Origin: Lampris incognitus
Taxonomy: Eukaryota; Chordata; Actinopteri; Lampriformes; Lampridae
Assembly: GCF_029633865.1 (NCBI RefSeq)
Contig: NC_079214.1
Location: 20,597,950 to 20,661,949, forward strand
Length of the DNA stretch: 64,000 nucleotides
Reading direction: 5' to 3'
A program made the translations under genes and the position numbers. The notes below the pieces were generated by a model. That model worked only from the letters and a program-made list of their open reading frames with translations, was not told the origin of the DNA and did not search any database. This document shows, in pieces, positions 1 through 12,989 of this stretch. The first letter of the stretch is position 1, and each line of letters begins with the position of its first letter.

Positions 1-1329
1 TCTCGCACTGTCCAGTGGATATGGATATTAGCTTTCAATGTCTCCATCCAAACAAATGTGCCACAAGTTGCCATTGCCAACCTCAGAATTATTTTCAAGT
101 TAGAATAAGCAACTAATAAGTCAGATCTAAAAATTCAAGGCTTGTCTTTCCATGCACTAATGGAAGCATGGTCAGCCCTTATCTGGAGAACTATCAACCT
201 AATCTGTTTTGCATGTTGGTTGTGGAGATATCAAAGTGCTCTAATCTGCTCTAGGGGTGGAAAGCCGCATGCAGCCATTCAACCGTCTGCTAGCTCCAAT
301 CCCTTTGGCTTCCAAAACCTAATTTAGTCAAGAACTATATGGCCTGACATACATTTTAATTACACTAAGCGTCGCACTCCCATTCCTAATCTTTTCCATT
401 AGTTGCCTTTACAGTTAGGGCTTTTTGAAAGGATTTGTGCCTTTCTTCACGCCTTAAACCCTTTAAAAAATTCCACTTCAATTCCAGGGCAAGTTGAAAA
501 GATAACAGATTTAGACAGGTAAACTGACCAACAGGCAGGAGAACCAATTAAATAAGGGCAATTGCTGGTTTGGGAGATGCCCGGGGACACTGAAAGAATA
601 GCATGTCAAGATTGCCAAATTACCTCACAGGGTTGGCTATTGTGGTTGAATAATCTAGCCGCCCCGAGCCCTGCTTTTCCACGGCCTGCACAGTGTAAAA
701 GCCCTGTCCTTTGGTTGACAGATCTATTGTCAGGCGCAGGTAGCTCCTGGCAAACCCTGGGTTTGTTTTCTAGGCATTAAATATGCTTCTGTATTTGGGT
801 GTTCATAGACAGCACTGGAAGGCATAAGCATGCTTACATGCACACACCTCTTGTGTGTAATCCTGCTTTAATCTGACATCATGTCCTAGTTTTACAAAGA
901 TGAAAAGTTTGGATGGTGAACATAATCCTATAGAGGGCAAATGTTAACTTTAAACCAAACACATTGAAATGTGCCACGGTTCCTGCAAATTACAACTAAA
1001 TTACTTTTCATAGCATCTGCAAAGCACAATCAAATAAACATGAATGAGTCTCCCAAATCTCGGGCTCCAATCAAATTGCCTGATTTCGTAGTACCTGTGA
1101 CACATGTTTTGAAATACTTGTTAACTTGGCATGAATGTTGCGGTCCCTTACTCCAAGTCACCTGACCCCTACTTTTCAGCTTAAAGCCTAACACATAAGC
1201 AATTGGTCTGGTTCAAATCCAGTTGGTCCTTGCAGAGCTGTCATCTTGGAACAATATGCACTGCAGCCTAACACACTTTCTATTTGGGGACAATCCCTCC
1301 TGAAATCAGCCGTCATCAGACAGCTGATT
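1..1329. other. non-coding stretch, no exon recognised
   Basis: AT-rich sequence with short chance reading frames only. No recognisable protein motif, RNA gene or repeat family was seen. It could be intron or intergenic sequence of an unidentified neighbour. Confidence 0.5.
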
Positions 1330-1386
1330 CAGCCTATAAACCCGTTTTAAGTTATTAAAAGAACTTAAAAACAGGTTTATAGGCTG
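1330..1386. repeat. near-perfect hairpin palindrome
   Basis: Left arm 1330-1353 (begins CAGCCTATAAACC) pairs with right arm 1362-1386 (ends GGTTTATAGGCTG) around an 8-nt loop, with a single C/T difference and a one-base bulge in an A/T run. The 57-nt hairpin could be the core of a MITE or a small foldback element. A pre-miRNA is less likely because the stem is short and AT-rich. Confidence 0.7.
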
Positions 1387-1873
1387 GAGTTTGTGTTCTA
1401 CATTGCATTTCATCTATGTCATCCTATGCATTTAGGAAACTGCTACAGGCCTGAACCTGACTGAAGAGAAGAAAACTGTGCTGTCACGATCCAGTTCCAT
1501 AGGAACTGATCTATAGTAAATAGGTTGATAAACATAATGCAATATGTATTTTAAGCTTCACTTCAGAGCATTTGCAGTTCATAATTGTACTACGATGAGA
1601 TATGGTGAACGTCGTCTCAGGAGTGATGCAAAGCCTTGTTTTTTTTTTCCTTTCCTTTTTTGTACAGTATTAAAGCCAATGTCCTCATTCCAATTTCTAT
1701 GACATAATATTAAGACTGTCCTCGTTATCACTGCATTTCATTGCTGTATTTTGCATCAACAAAAATTAGCAACTTATCTTAACGATGCTTTACAGAGAAC
1801 TGCCGATGAAAGGCTTTTTCATTTACAGGGTATTCTCCTACGGTCTCACCACTGAATAACCCCTGCTGTGGTT
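1387..1873. other. non-coding stretch, nothing recognised
   Basis: AT-rich with a short T-run near 1640. No coding signal or known repeat family was recognised. Confidence 0.5.
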
Positions 1874-1942
1874 GGGGAGGGTGTAAACTTCACTTGCCTC
1901 CTGTGATTCATGTGGAGTCGCCAGCCACTTCTTTTCACATGC
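1874..1942 (-). repeat. decayed fragment of tRNA-derived SINE (family A)
   Basis: The stretch aligns throughout with the middle of the three better copies in this window (8,077, 12,990 and 19,147), including the block CATGTGGAGTCGCCAGCCAC near 1909-1928. The tRNA-like head and the tail are missing, so this is an old internal fragment. Confidence 0.7.
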
Positions 1943-4652
1943 CAATTACAGGTTTCTCCGTAAAGTATGTGGTGGCCAATGCCATTTCCCTCCGACCCAC
2001 CATCATCAACAGGCAGCACAAATATTACTTCCTCTCTGGAGCTGGCAGATAGCCAAATGCAACTGCCCTCCACTCACCCCCAAGCCCTTTGCCACACCCA
2101 CAACTTGGTCCTTTGTGCTTCAACCAGTAGTCCCCTGTGTCAATGTCATGAGGATGGAAAGATTAAGAAACACTGGCTAATGTACACACAGGACAAAGTG
2201 CAACAACCACCCAGTTTACTGTTTTCTCCTACCTTTCTTCTCATTCAGACACACTCCTCCTGTAGAGGTACCCCCAAAACACAAAGAGCAACAAATTGTG
2301 GAGAGATGTTCGGTTATGACTTGTCATCAAGTGACAAAATAATTGGAAAACCAAGGCTGTGTGTCAGTCCGCAGTAGTTAGTTTAAAAATTCACAAATTT
2401 CAGTGGCTAAAAGCGGTTTGTATTCAGCTCAAATGGTGCAGCTCGTAATTGGATGGGAGTATTTTTAGGGGGAGTTGAAACTGCCCTAACTTTACTGCAA
2501 TTCGTTTCTCGCTTGTAATACTTTGCTGCCTTGAATACAAGTCTGACAATATTCTGACAACGTGCGGTTAGTTTTTAAAAAGATAACACCGTATAGCCAT
2601 ACATGGAAACAACAGAAGGAAAACATAGTTGTGTAAGCCATTTGAGCATCAAACGCAAAGCAATTTGAACGGTTGTATCTCAATACTTGGCAACACGTTT
2701 CTCATATGCTTTATACTTACCCCGACAAGTGCCATGGCATAACACCAAAATGTCAGAGTGAATATTCTGCCTAGTTATCTGCCAGCCATCATCCATTTAC
2801 CAGATGTGCGACAATTTATAGTCTGCTAAATCAACATATGTCATTCCTTCCGAGTGACTTGTCTGCAACTGGAGTGCTAGCATACTAGCTCGCTGTAGGG
2901 TTGGGGAGAGAACAGAGGAGCAAGCAACTGACAGAGATACGGGATGAGCAGAGAAGGAGGGGGAAGAGCGGCAAATGAATAACAGAGTGAGAGAAAAAGG
3001 CAAAGTTGGGGGTGATAAAGAGAGATGGTATAGCAAACTGGATTGCTAGCGATAGAGCGGATTTCGTGGGGGGGGGGGGGGGGGGGAGTGTGAGGGACTG
3101 GCAGCTACTGTTTCCTGCCAGATCAGCAGACTGGGGCTGATTCCAGGCCAGCTTATCTTTCCGCAGGAATATCACTCACCACCACACCAAATGGGAGGGA
3201 TGAAAGGGTGGGAGGGATGAAGGGGGACAAGCGCATGATGGATTAAATGCACATTGCATAATGCTTGGGCTACTCGAGTGAAGATGACATACACAACAAT
3301 AAAAGGCTGCTGAAGTGAGAATTACCCAAAATTTAGAGTACATTTCGTTAAAAAAATAAGCTACCTAGATTCAAAGCTCCTAGCCTACACATGTAAAAAG
3401 ACGCTCCTGACAAACTCGTAATTTTCCCTGACCATTTCCTTTTGATCCATTAAACATTCTACACAACCTACACCGTACACTTTCCATCCATGATGCACTC
3501 ATTTTACACAAACACTGCTTGCTCCATGACAGAACTGGTTGGGAGGAGCAGTGCCTGTGTGTTTCTGCTTCATGTTAACAAGGACCACTTTAAAAACACC
3601 CTTGGGGGGGGGGTGTCAAGGAAATATCTGGAATGCGAGGCAGCCCATAGCATGCAAGGATGTCAGGTTATTTGTATATACCTGTTCACAAAGCCAGTTA
3701 AAAGTAAAATGCAGAAGCACCGTTTACACAAGTCCAGCTAGGGAACAACCAGATGTTAGCTTTGGGAAATGCAGATCTAAAAAACAAAAACAAAAGTTCA
3801 CTCCCAATTTGAAACCGTAAACAGTCTGAATACAGCAGCCGAATAGCATATGCTGCTAATGCACATCATCTTATGAACTCAGATGAACAATTCCTAAATC
3901 TTTCCTAGATTTCCCACCCCGCGTAGGGAACCTGCATCTGAAAGACTTAACCACTTAGCTCCAACAGAGAGAACCTGAGGCAAAAGTCCCAAACAGGGAT
4001 GTCAGAACTCTGAGTGAGAGAAATCCTTCAGTAGCGCTGAGACCCCCTTGACCCCCACCCACCAGCACACCCCCAAAGTCGGTGCACTGGGCTGATACGT
4101 AACCCGAGCCAGGACAAGGCTGGCATTCTTCTCCCCATCCAAAGAACAAAATGCCTGAGATATTTTTAAGTGAAGAATATCACAATACAGCGTTTGTCTT
4201 ATTGCCAAGTGGAGAACAAGCGCTCTACTGACATGTCAATATGAAACACTGCCCACATCAACTTTAACCTTGTAAGATTATCAAACAATCTCATTTCAAT
4301 TAGGCAAATAGCAAAATACTGACATTGGATTATCTCAATTAAACAAAGTGGAGTCAGGAGTAATTAGAAAGCAATTTGCAGAGAAAGCATTATAGTGTAG
4401 TAATCAAACAAAATCAATGCTTTTCATTACCTAAAACCATTACACCTAAAATTACACCTAAAAAGCAGTAACCTATTAAAAATGGCAACCAATTAAGGTT
4501 AAGGCTAAGAACAAGTTAAGAAATCAACATTTACAGTCAGCGGTGAGTAGCAGGCTCTGCAGTTCAACAATTGAAATGTTTCCTTCATACAGCCCAACTG
4601 ATCCTAAAACAACACAGATGGTTACATGACAACAAATGGATATTTGCGCATC
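1943..4652. other. non-coding stretch with one long G tract
   Basis: Only chance reading frames are present. A run of 19 G lies at 3068-3086 and a shorter one at 3605-3612. No exon or repeat family was recognised. Confidence 0.5.
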
Positions 4653-4958
4653 CAGGCGCGGATCTATGGGGTGGCAGGGGGTGGCAGCTGACACCTCTGG
4701 GACACAGTCTTGCCACCCCTGTTGCCACCCCATTTATAAATCAGATAATATGTTTTTAAAGTATATTTTATGTACATGCATGGTGAAGGTCAATGAGACC
4801 CGAACCAAACTCATTTCAAACAGTAGAGAACAAAATACATTCTATGAAATCCGAGTTTTGAATAATAATACGTTTTGAATAATGTCCACTGCCCCCCTCC
4901 TTGAACCTCATGCCACCCCTTTGCCACCCCAGGAAAAAAATCTCTAGATCCGCCACTG
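4653..4958. mobile_element. hAT-like MITE with 8-bp target duplication
   Basis: This 306-bp element has imperfect terminal inverted repeats: it starts CAGGCGCGGATCTA and ends TAGATCCGCCACTG. It is flanked by TGCGCATC (4645-4652) and TGAGCATC (4959-4966), an 8-bp duplication with one mismatch, as expected for hAT transposition. The interior has GGGGTGGCA-type motifs in opposite orientations near both ends and no transposase, so it is a non-autonomous copy. Confidence 0.8.
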
Positions 4959-4966
4959 TGAGCATC

Positions 4967-5393
4967 GTCTCCCACTTCCTGGCTGCTGCCAAAATGAGCC
5001 ACCACCCAATTCAACAACAGTCCAGCCAGTAAACGTGAGCCTCGTTAATGAGCTAATGTATTTTCCAAAGTCAGGCGGTGTCATTCACGCTTTTAAACTG
5101 GAGGCCTCAGACAGTTTTAGCCCCATAGCAGCAATTCTAATGAAAAATTAATCTTTGCCAGAGATGCTCTGACCCAGTCGTCTGGCCATAACAATTTGGC
5201 CCTTGTCAAAGTTGTTCAGGTCTTTATTCCTGCCCATCTCTCCTGTATCCAACACCTTGACTACGAGAACTGATTGTTTGCTTACCATCTAATCTACCCA
5301 GATCTTGACATGTACCCTTGTTTGGAGAGGAGCCAACGTTATTTGGTTCACCTGTGAGTGGTCATAATGTTTTGGCTCATCCGCCTGTGTGTG

Positions 5394-5400
<7 letters not shown>
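4967..5400. other. non-coding stretch, nothing recognised
   Basis: No exon, RNA gene or repeat family was recognised between the MITE and the (CA)n microsatellite. Confidence 0.45.

Positions 5401-5471
<71 letters not shown>
5401..5471. repeat. (CA)n microsatellite
   Basis: An uninterrupted CA repeat of about 35 units. Confidence 0.98.
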
Positions 5472-5474
<3 letters not shown>

Positions 5475-8063
5475 CATTTTCTTGATTTTGGCCTCACTGG
5501 TAGGTGAGCCGAACAGTCAATCAGCATTGTACCTGAAGTAAAAAAATACAAATAAAAAGGACAGATGTCCTTTTTAGGCTCACTTCATTGTAAATGTTAT
5601 GCTAGGGTGCAACCACATTTGCTAATTCTCAGGCTAGCATTAAACAAGCAAGAAACATTACATCCTAAGGAAGAGGCAAACTAAAAACCTGCCTGCAGCA
5701 GATGGGTGGCCACTCTCCGGAGAGGGCCTTGGCAGCAACGGCCTAAGTTTACTTTAGAGATCGGCAGGGACACAGGTCACATCTGGCTCTTAGTGCATGG
5801 TGTGCACGATACTGAAGAAAATGGAAGGAGTGTACCAAGCCAAAGCTCAAGGAAAAGGGTGGGAATTCTGTTTTCATTCTGTCTGACTAATTACGTAAGC
5901 GCATGTGGGGAAGCAAGGCAGGGTTATGAGATGAGACTTGGGAGCTGATGAAGCAAGTTCACATCAGCACATTTCTATGCAAGTACTGTGGCATGACTGC
6001 GTGTCCTGACTGGCTGTTGTTCCAGCAATGCATGTGGGACAAGGTTACTTAATGTTCTAATATTTTACATTTGCTAAAGTTTGTAATGATATTTGCCATT
6101 ATCAATTTTCATGTCAGCTTTGTTTTATTGTTTTAAATTTTTTTGTCCATAGTTTAATTGTTCTTTAGGTTGCACCCTGACCTGGGTTGTTGTTTTCTTT
6201 AGAGACTTGGCAGGACAGATAGATAGCTGTCCAAAGTATACTCAATATCACTGCCATTTAGTTGCACTTCCTTTTGGGCGGGGTGATAGAGCTGTTTAAA
6301 AAAAAAAAAAGCCTTCTGACTCTTCACATTGCAGTATGACCAAATTAGGAGAAGTGACAAATTTAGGTAATCAAAACTGCGGCAGGAACATGCTGTGTCA
6401 CTATCTCCCTGACCAAATCCTACGCCCTTGCTGGGGGGAGGCTTACATTAAGCATTGTATCCATTTGGCTTGTTGTATTATTGAGCTCTGCCCCTAGCAG
6501 ACTGCACAAATAAAAGTCTATGTTACACCACTTGATTAACATTTAGCTTTCCGTGTGTAATGTAATCCAGTTGTCATACTCATGAGGCGCTTTAAAAGCA
6601 AAAACAAAAAAAAATAACAGCACACACGGAATGTGAGTGGTATTTCATCTGCCTCTTTCTGTCCCCATTTTCCAAGCTGTGAGGCCTGGCTGCAATCCCA
6701 TGCACTCTCCCTTCACTAATAAACAACGAATGGTTTCCCTTATATAGATCTATTCAAACGGAACATGCAACATCACGCATAGGCTTGCAGATCCCCACGT
6801 AAAACTAAGTTTTTTTCCCAAGACGTGAATATCTCAGCCAAAGGCAAGAAACCCTGACAATATGACTCCAATAGTGAGACATCAACAGCCACTTAAAGAC
6901 CCATTTCTGGTGCCATCCATTTACAGATCCCTGCAGTGTCTGGCTGTTCGGGACATCAAAAATTGCGAGCAATTGATTATATCATAGTAGCATTTCAAGT
7001 AGAAGTAGAAGTACAAGTATAGATGGTAGTATACTTTTTTTGCTTGGTTTTTGCTTTTGTTTAATAAATTTCAAGTGAAATTACGCTTGAGTTGTTGAGT
7101 AAAACCTGGCATTTGTGATCATTTTCATTCACAAATCTCTTGTTTTTGACAGCTTTTTCCTTAAACACCAAGTTCACTATTGTATGACCAGTCGTATCAT
7201 GATCACAGTACATCTCCCACTGTCACTATTCTCCCCAAACCTGCCCCATTTACAGAGGAACAGGCATCTTAAGCTGTCCCTGTGTACGCAAGTGCCTCTT
7301 TTTAGCACATTTTCATTTAGCGGTTATCCCTCCTTGGTGTGAGATAAACAAATCCACTAGACAACAACTGTGATGACTCCCACCAGCACCACTTAATGCA
7401 AGTCTGCATTAAGTCAGATCATACCAGAAAAATGATCACCAAATGGAGGACATGCATTAAAAAGTAGCTGGTAAATTAGGCCTCTGCATTAAACAGTGAC
7501 CTTACCATAATGTTTGTGTGCAGTCGTGACACCCTCCTGAACAAAAGAGCAAACTCTGTACTAGAAACATTTTAGTTTTTAATGAAGACTACGCCTTATG
7601 ATGACAAAATATCACTGAAAATCATCCAAAATATAGACTTTGAAGAAATATGAAAACCAATAAAAATGGAATAATGCAATTAAAAAAAATTATTGAAAAA
7701 CAATTTATGGGCAGTCAAGTTCACCTTTTTTTGAATGCCTAAAAACATTCCACAAATTTTTGCTAAAGAGTATGTGTTTCAAACACATGGGCCTATGACT
7801 CACTCCTGAAGTGAACAGCCAATCCAGGGGAAACACTAACTACACCCCTGGTGCTAAACAAGCAGCACAATGCATATGACTGTGTAGTTCAAAAGAAGTG
7901 CAAATGGAAAAATCATACAACAAAAAAAGTCAACATGCTTCGTTACCTTCCTGTTACCCGAGTTGTCAGGTCAGTATGGACTTAAGACACACTGAGAGCA
8001 AGTAGAAAAGTGCTCACAATCTTCTGCCAAAGACCACCCCACCTCCAACTTATTGAGGGGGTC
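5472..8063. other. non-coding stretch, nothing recognised
   Basis: AT-rich sequence with short homopolymers (for example A-run at 6298-6310). No exon or known repeat family was recognised. Confidence 0.45.
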
Positions 8064-8076
8064 TATGCTGCCATTC

Positions 8077-8500
8077 ATTCGCCCCCCCCTTTTGTCCCAA
8101 TTGTACTTGACCAATTACCCCACTCTTCTGAGCCACGCCGGTTGCTACTCTACCCCCTCTGCTGATCCGGGGAGGGCTGCAGACTACCACATGCGTCCTC
8201 CGATACATGTGGAATCACCAGCCACTTCTTTTCACCTGACAGTGAGGAGTTTCACTGGGGGGACGTAGCATGTGGGAGGATCACGTTATTCCCCCTCCCC
8301 CCTGAAAAGGCGCCCCGACCGACCAGAAGAGGCACTAGTGCAGCAACCAGGATACATACCCACACCCGGCTTCCCACCCGCAGACACAGCCAATTGTCTG
8401 TAGGGATGCCCGACCAAGCTGGAGGTAACGCGGGGATTCAAACCGGCAATCCCCGTGTTGGCAGGGAACAGAATAGACCACCACGCCAATCGGACGCGCC
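8077..8500 (-). mobile_element. tRNA-derived SINE (family A), full-length with target duplication
   Basis: A 424-bp SINE on the minus strand. The tRNA-like head lies at the high-coordinate end, with a B box visible as the reverse complement of GGATTCAAACC near 8434. The tail lies at 8077 onward. Exact 13-bp duplications TATGCTGCCATTC (8064-8076 and 8501-8513) flank it, which shows retrotransposition. The body matches copies at 12,990 and 19,147. Confidence 0.9.
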
Positions 8501-8513
8501 TATGCTGCCATTC

Positions 8514-9223
8514 CTGCTGTTTTCGACCTTAACATTTTCATGCACCGCATAAATCAATTACAAGTGTGAGAAGGTGCAATGTTACAAAAAAAAATTCAAA
8601 TGCTTGAAAATCACAAATCCTTGAAAGAGGATTTCCTTCAAGCTGATGGATTTCTTTCTTGGCAAAGGACTTCAAATTGATTCAAACATTTCACGTGACA
8701 TTTATATGACAAATGCTGCCAACTCTTCACACATTGAGCGTGAGACACACAATTGACACAGATGTCACGCCAGACATGCCTTTCTCACGCTTACTTTTGG
8801 TCCTCGCTTACTCTGATGTAGAGTTTGTGATTTTTAAGCGAAGGAACAGCAGTGTGATGCGCATTCCAGTGGCACAAATCACAATGATTTTGTGGTCAAA
8901 CAGCTAACCCAGTGAGCATGAGTGGAGCAAGGCTGGAGGAGCAAATACATGAAGAATATAACAGCTATGGTCATTTGTCTCATAACATGGTTTCGTCGGA
9001 TGATACTCAGGATCTCTTAGTGTAAAGTTGTAGAGCTGGCCTACATAGCGCATGGTTAGCAAAGTTATTGCAACTTTCATCATTTTATGCTTAAAAACAT
9101 GACAAAACATGTGGAACCAGTCAAACATCTGGACATGCCTGGTAGTTAACGTCAACTGCTAATTGTTGTTTTCTGAAGAAACAGACCATGGCTGTCAACA
9201 ACAAATGATTTTATATATGATGT
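8514..9223. other. non-coding stretch, nothing recognised
   Basis: Only chance reading frames; no motif or repeat family recognised. Confidence 0.45.
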
Positions 9224-9350
9224 GATGGTCTGGCGGCCTGTCCAGGGTGTCTCCCCGCCTGCCGCCCAATGACCGCTGGGATGGGATAGGCTCCAGCATC
9301 CCCGCGACCCTGAGAGCAGGATAAGCGGTTCGGATAATGGATGGATGGAT
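9224..9350 (+). mobile_element. ATCC/GGAT-tailed LINE-like 3' end fragment
   Basis: The stretch holds the common fish repeat GGCGGCCTGTCCAGGGTGTC, continues through GGATAAGCGGTTCGGATAATGG and ends in a short (GGAT)n tail. It is homologous, in opposite orientation, to 25,985-26,100 and 27,517-27,745. It is most likely a 5'-truncated retroelement 3' end; the exact family is not assigned. Confidence 0.75.
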
Positions 9351-11845
9351 AGTCATTTTGATTATGAATTTTTAAAAAAAATCATCATCAAGCATGTCCA
9401 GACTTTTGACTAGCCACCAGCACGTCCAACAGAGCACATGAGAACTTGTGAACCTGTTTCTGTTAAACTTTCTGGTTGTGGGTTTTAGGACAGTCAACAA
9501 CCTCAATAGAAATGTGAATTGGACTTTCCATGTTGTCAATACATTTAAGGAAATACTCACCAGTTGTGAAATGATTTGACATTCTCAATAAATGTAAGGG
9601 AACACTGTGCACTCTTGTGATACAAGGTTTTTTTTATGGCTAAGCACATCACTGTAAATATAACCACCCCCCCACCCCCGCCCCAGGAGCAAATCTCACT
9701 CCAAGCTGAACTCAACAGTTGGCAGCCTCAAGACTGATATACTCATCTATGTGACCTTGTGTGTTGTCTTTACGCAGTATCAGTAAATAAACTCATACTG
9801 AAACATGCATACTATTGAGTAGCTACTTCTTGAAACATTAAGTTGATTTTAGCATAAAAAAAACCTACTTTTCTCAGTCAACATGTTTATATTCCTGTTC
9901 AAGACAACACGCAATACAAATTTTACAGCATACATTTTCATGTTCTCGGCGTCATTGCTCTAAAATCCATTTAGTTTTGATTCAATAAAGTGGCAGCTTC
10001 AGAAACTACCAAGACTTACACAGTTGCAAGTTCAAACGGGAAGCGAGAAAATGAACTACACAACTGCCATGCATAGCACAGGAAGACAGGGAGGAATGTG
10101 TTTATCATTTTTTCAAGTCTCTGGAGTATTTTCACTCACAATCTGTGGCGGTGGGAAGATTTTATCCCCTTTGCCAACAAGTTAGCCTTATACAGTGGGG
10201 TTACAAGTTAACGTCTGTTAGCGGTTAAATATTTGTAGCAACATTGTATCCATATGGGAAAACCAGGACTAGAATAGCTAGGCTGCTGCAGGGCTGGGAA
10301 GGGGCAAGCCGTTGTGATCCCCCACCCCCCCCCCACCCCATACATACACACACACACACACACACACACACGATCGTTTTCATCCAAACATCACTGACAG
10401 TAATATTCAAGGTAAGCAAGACCAATGTTGAAATCGTGACGAAAAACAACAGACATGTTGGATAATGAGAGGGCCATTTCTTCTTGACGACATGAAGACT
10501 AGATGAAGTCACAGCCATCTGCTGAGGAGTGTCTCAACGCTGTTCAAAGAGGCAGAAGCAGTATGTGTCAGATGCAGGACTAGGCAAAATACCAAGCCAC
10601 GCAAACAAACTACACATCAAAAAGAATACCTAATATAACCACACCTACTACCATTGGTCAGTGGTGTTATGTAAGAGTGAATATTTTGGCTAGGAGAGCA
10701 GTGCACTTCTGACAAAAATGTTCTAAGCGGCCCTGAATATCTGAACAAGCAAAATTCCAGTCGTGAGCCTGTTTCTTGCTGTTCACTTTACACTGAATTG
10801 CCCTATGTGTGCCCTATAGCCCTTGACAGGTGTGGATGTAAAGAATGGCAGACTGCAAAGAAAAAGACTGTGCTCACTGGAAAAAAAAATGTTAGTCAAT
10901 ATGGGATTAAGGTTAAAATTAAGAAGTGTCATGCAGTAACATTGCAGAGCAGAGTTCACCTAGGCTCCACGTGGCTCCACACAAGCCAGCCAAGTATACT
11001 CTTGTGTTTAAAACGCAGCCTAGTTATGTACAGGGAGCAGGAGACACCTGATTACACTACATTTCTGTCCTGGTGACTAAGAGGCATGAGGCGGCAACCA
11101 TGCCAGACAGGGGGTTTTGCCAGAGACACAGTCCAGCAATAGCAGGGGAGCTCAGCTGCAACCCAATACACATTTCTGAGAAGATCCACTTTCAGCTAGG
11201 AGATGACAGTCCCCGTTGGCCACACCAAGCCCCTTAAATAACAAACTGAGATCTTCAAGTCAACCTGGATTTGGTCCAAAAGGCTATCAAGTCATCTTAT
11301 AAGAATGCCATGTATGCAAGAGGGAAAACATTGTGCCCCATTTGCATATAGATACGCTTCTTACACTTAAAGCGGCAGTAGACCACTTTTTAGCTATAGC
11401 TTATTACAAAGTAGATGTTGACCACACAGCATAATGGCTATAGAATAATGACATCATCAGCGTTTAGAGTTCCCTATAAGTCTCGCTTTCACTATACAAT
11501 TCTGTCTGACACCCAGTACGATCTCGCGGGAAAATGATGGCTCAGTTTATAGCACAAAGGTGTGTCAACCATTGCACAAATAAGATAGGCAGAGGACAGC
11601 ACTTTTGTTTTTCCCAGTAGCTATCCCTAATAGCAGAAATGGCAGATGGAACAACCAGAGTGACAGTGGAAACTCTACCTGGCAAGAGAAAAAGAACCCC
11701 GTTGACAGAGGAGGCAAAAAAGGTGAAGAGGAAGCGTGATAGAAACAGGTAAAACAAGAGTGAACCTCAGATGGGCAACCACTTGATGGAGTGAGCCGTT
11801 TTCCCCTAGCCAGATGAAAGCAGTCGCATGGAAACAGGTTAGCTA
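9351..11845. other. non-coding stretch with a short (CA)n
   Basis: No exon was recognised. A C-rich tract followed by (CA)n occupies about 10,320-10,371. The rest is unique AT-rich sequence. Confidence 0.45.
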
Positions 11846-11916
11846 TAGGTTACGATTAGGTTAAAGTGAGTGTTAGGTTGAGGTTAGGGTTAGGTTGAAG
11901 TTAGGTTTAGGTTAGC
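11846..11916. repeat. degenerate GTTAGG-type repeat (telomere-like)
   Basis: Several imperfect copies of GGTTAG/GTTAGG occur in 70 bp, with one TTAGGGTTAGG block near 11,884-11,894. It may be a short interstitial telomere-like tract or merely a degenerate hexamer repeat. Confidence 0.45.
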
Positions 11917-12428
11917 TTACAGTTAATCAGATCTCGATGGGGAAACGGAGCTGGACACAACACCAGGCACTTGAGAGGGTTCCAAACCGACATGCGGTTG
12001 GCATTCTTTCTACTGGATCAGTAAGTAACACAACCTGCCTACTTATTAATACGAGCAAATGTTTTACTCTGCCTTTATCATAGCACTGAGATTGGGGTTT
12101 CTAGTTCAAATTGGGAGTCTTATGGTTGTTTCTTGCTTTGGACAGTAGCCAGGCTGCTAATAAATGGAAAGGGATCCGGTTGTCTTTGCAACAGCGGCAC
12201 AAACAATAAAACCACTTGGAAACGCTGGGGGGGTCCAAAAGGCAAACACAATGGTGGGTTTTGACCAAGTTTTATGCATGCCCCACCAGTGAACCATTTT
12301 CACAATTTAACAATATCAGCACCAAAACCAGAATGTTATTGCTCAACTAGGTAGAATGCAAATTTTATATATGCAACATGAACCAAGCTGCAGATGGAAG
12401 GAGACAGAAAAGTCACAATAACCCAATT
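11917..12428. other. non-coding stretch, nothing recognised
   Basis: No exon or repeat family recognised before the SINE at 12,444. Confidence 0.45.
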
Positions 12429-12837
12429 AAGCATCACTTTTATTTTTTTTATTTTTTTTTCTTAAATTTATTTCTGATTTTTCCCTTTTTTCTCCCAATT
12501 TAGTGGCCAATCGATCCCTATTTTAATTCAAACACCCACCCTCGCACTGTGTGCGTTCGCCAACTGCATCTCTCCGGCCGGCAGTCTCGAAGGAGACCGC
12601 CTCGCCACTTTCGTGACAAGGCGACTCCAAGCCGAACCACTGTTTTTCCGACACACACAGAGACGCATTCACGTGACGAACACAAGCCGACTCCGCCCCC
12701 CTCCCGAAGACAGCGTTGCCAATGATCGCTGCTTCGTCGAGTCTGGCCATAGTCGGATCTGACGAGACCGGGGCGCGAACCCCAGTCCCCAGTGGGCAAC
12801 TGCATCGACACAGAGCCGATGCAAGCATCACTTTTAT
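12429..12837 (-). mobile_element. tRNA-derived SINE (family B), CpG-rich, with 15-bp target duplication
   Basis: A second SINE family, unrelated in body to family A. It occupies 12,444-12,822 on the minus strand and is flanked by the exact 15-bp duplication AAGCATCACTTTTAT (12,429-12,443 and 12,823-12,837). The head carries a Pol III B-box-like GGTTCGCGCC (read on the minus strand near 12,770-12,780) and the 3' tail is A-rich. The body keeps many CpGs and is open in two minus-strand frames for over 110 codons, so it is probably young. Those frames are not considered genes. Confidence 0.88.
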
Positions 12838-12989
12838 AATAAGTAAAATGACAAAACAAGACTGGGTCAAAACCTAGTATATGGCTGGACCATGTATGGT
12901 CAATGTTCAAAATTGTGGCTAATTTCTTGCAGGGATAGTCAGTGGTAGTGTCTATAATGTAAATTCCTGGATATCAAGTGTTCATCGGC

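Noticed and set aside
12518..12910. Two overlapping minus-strand frames of 115-130 codons with normal-looking composition
   Set aside because: They lie inside a SINE bounded by a 15-bp target duplication; the openness reflects its youth and GC content.
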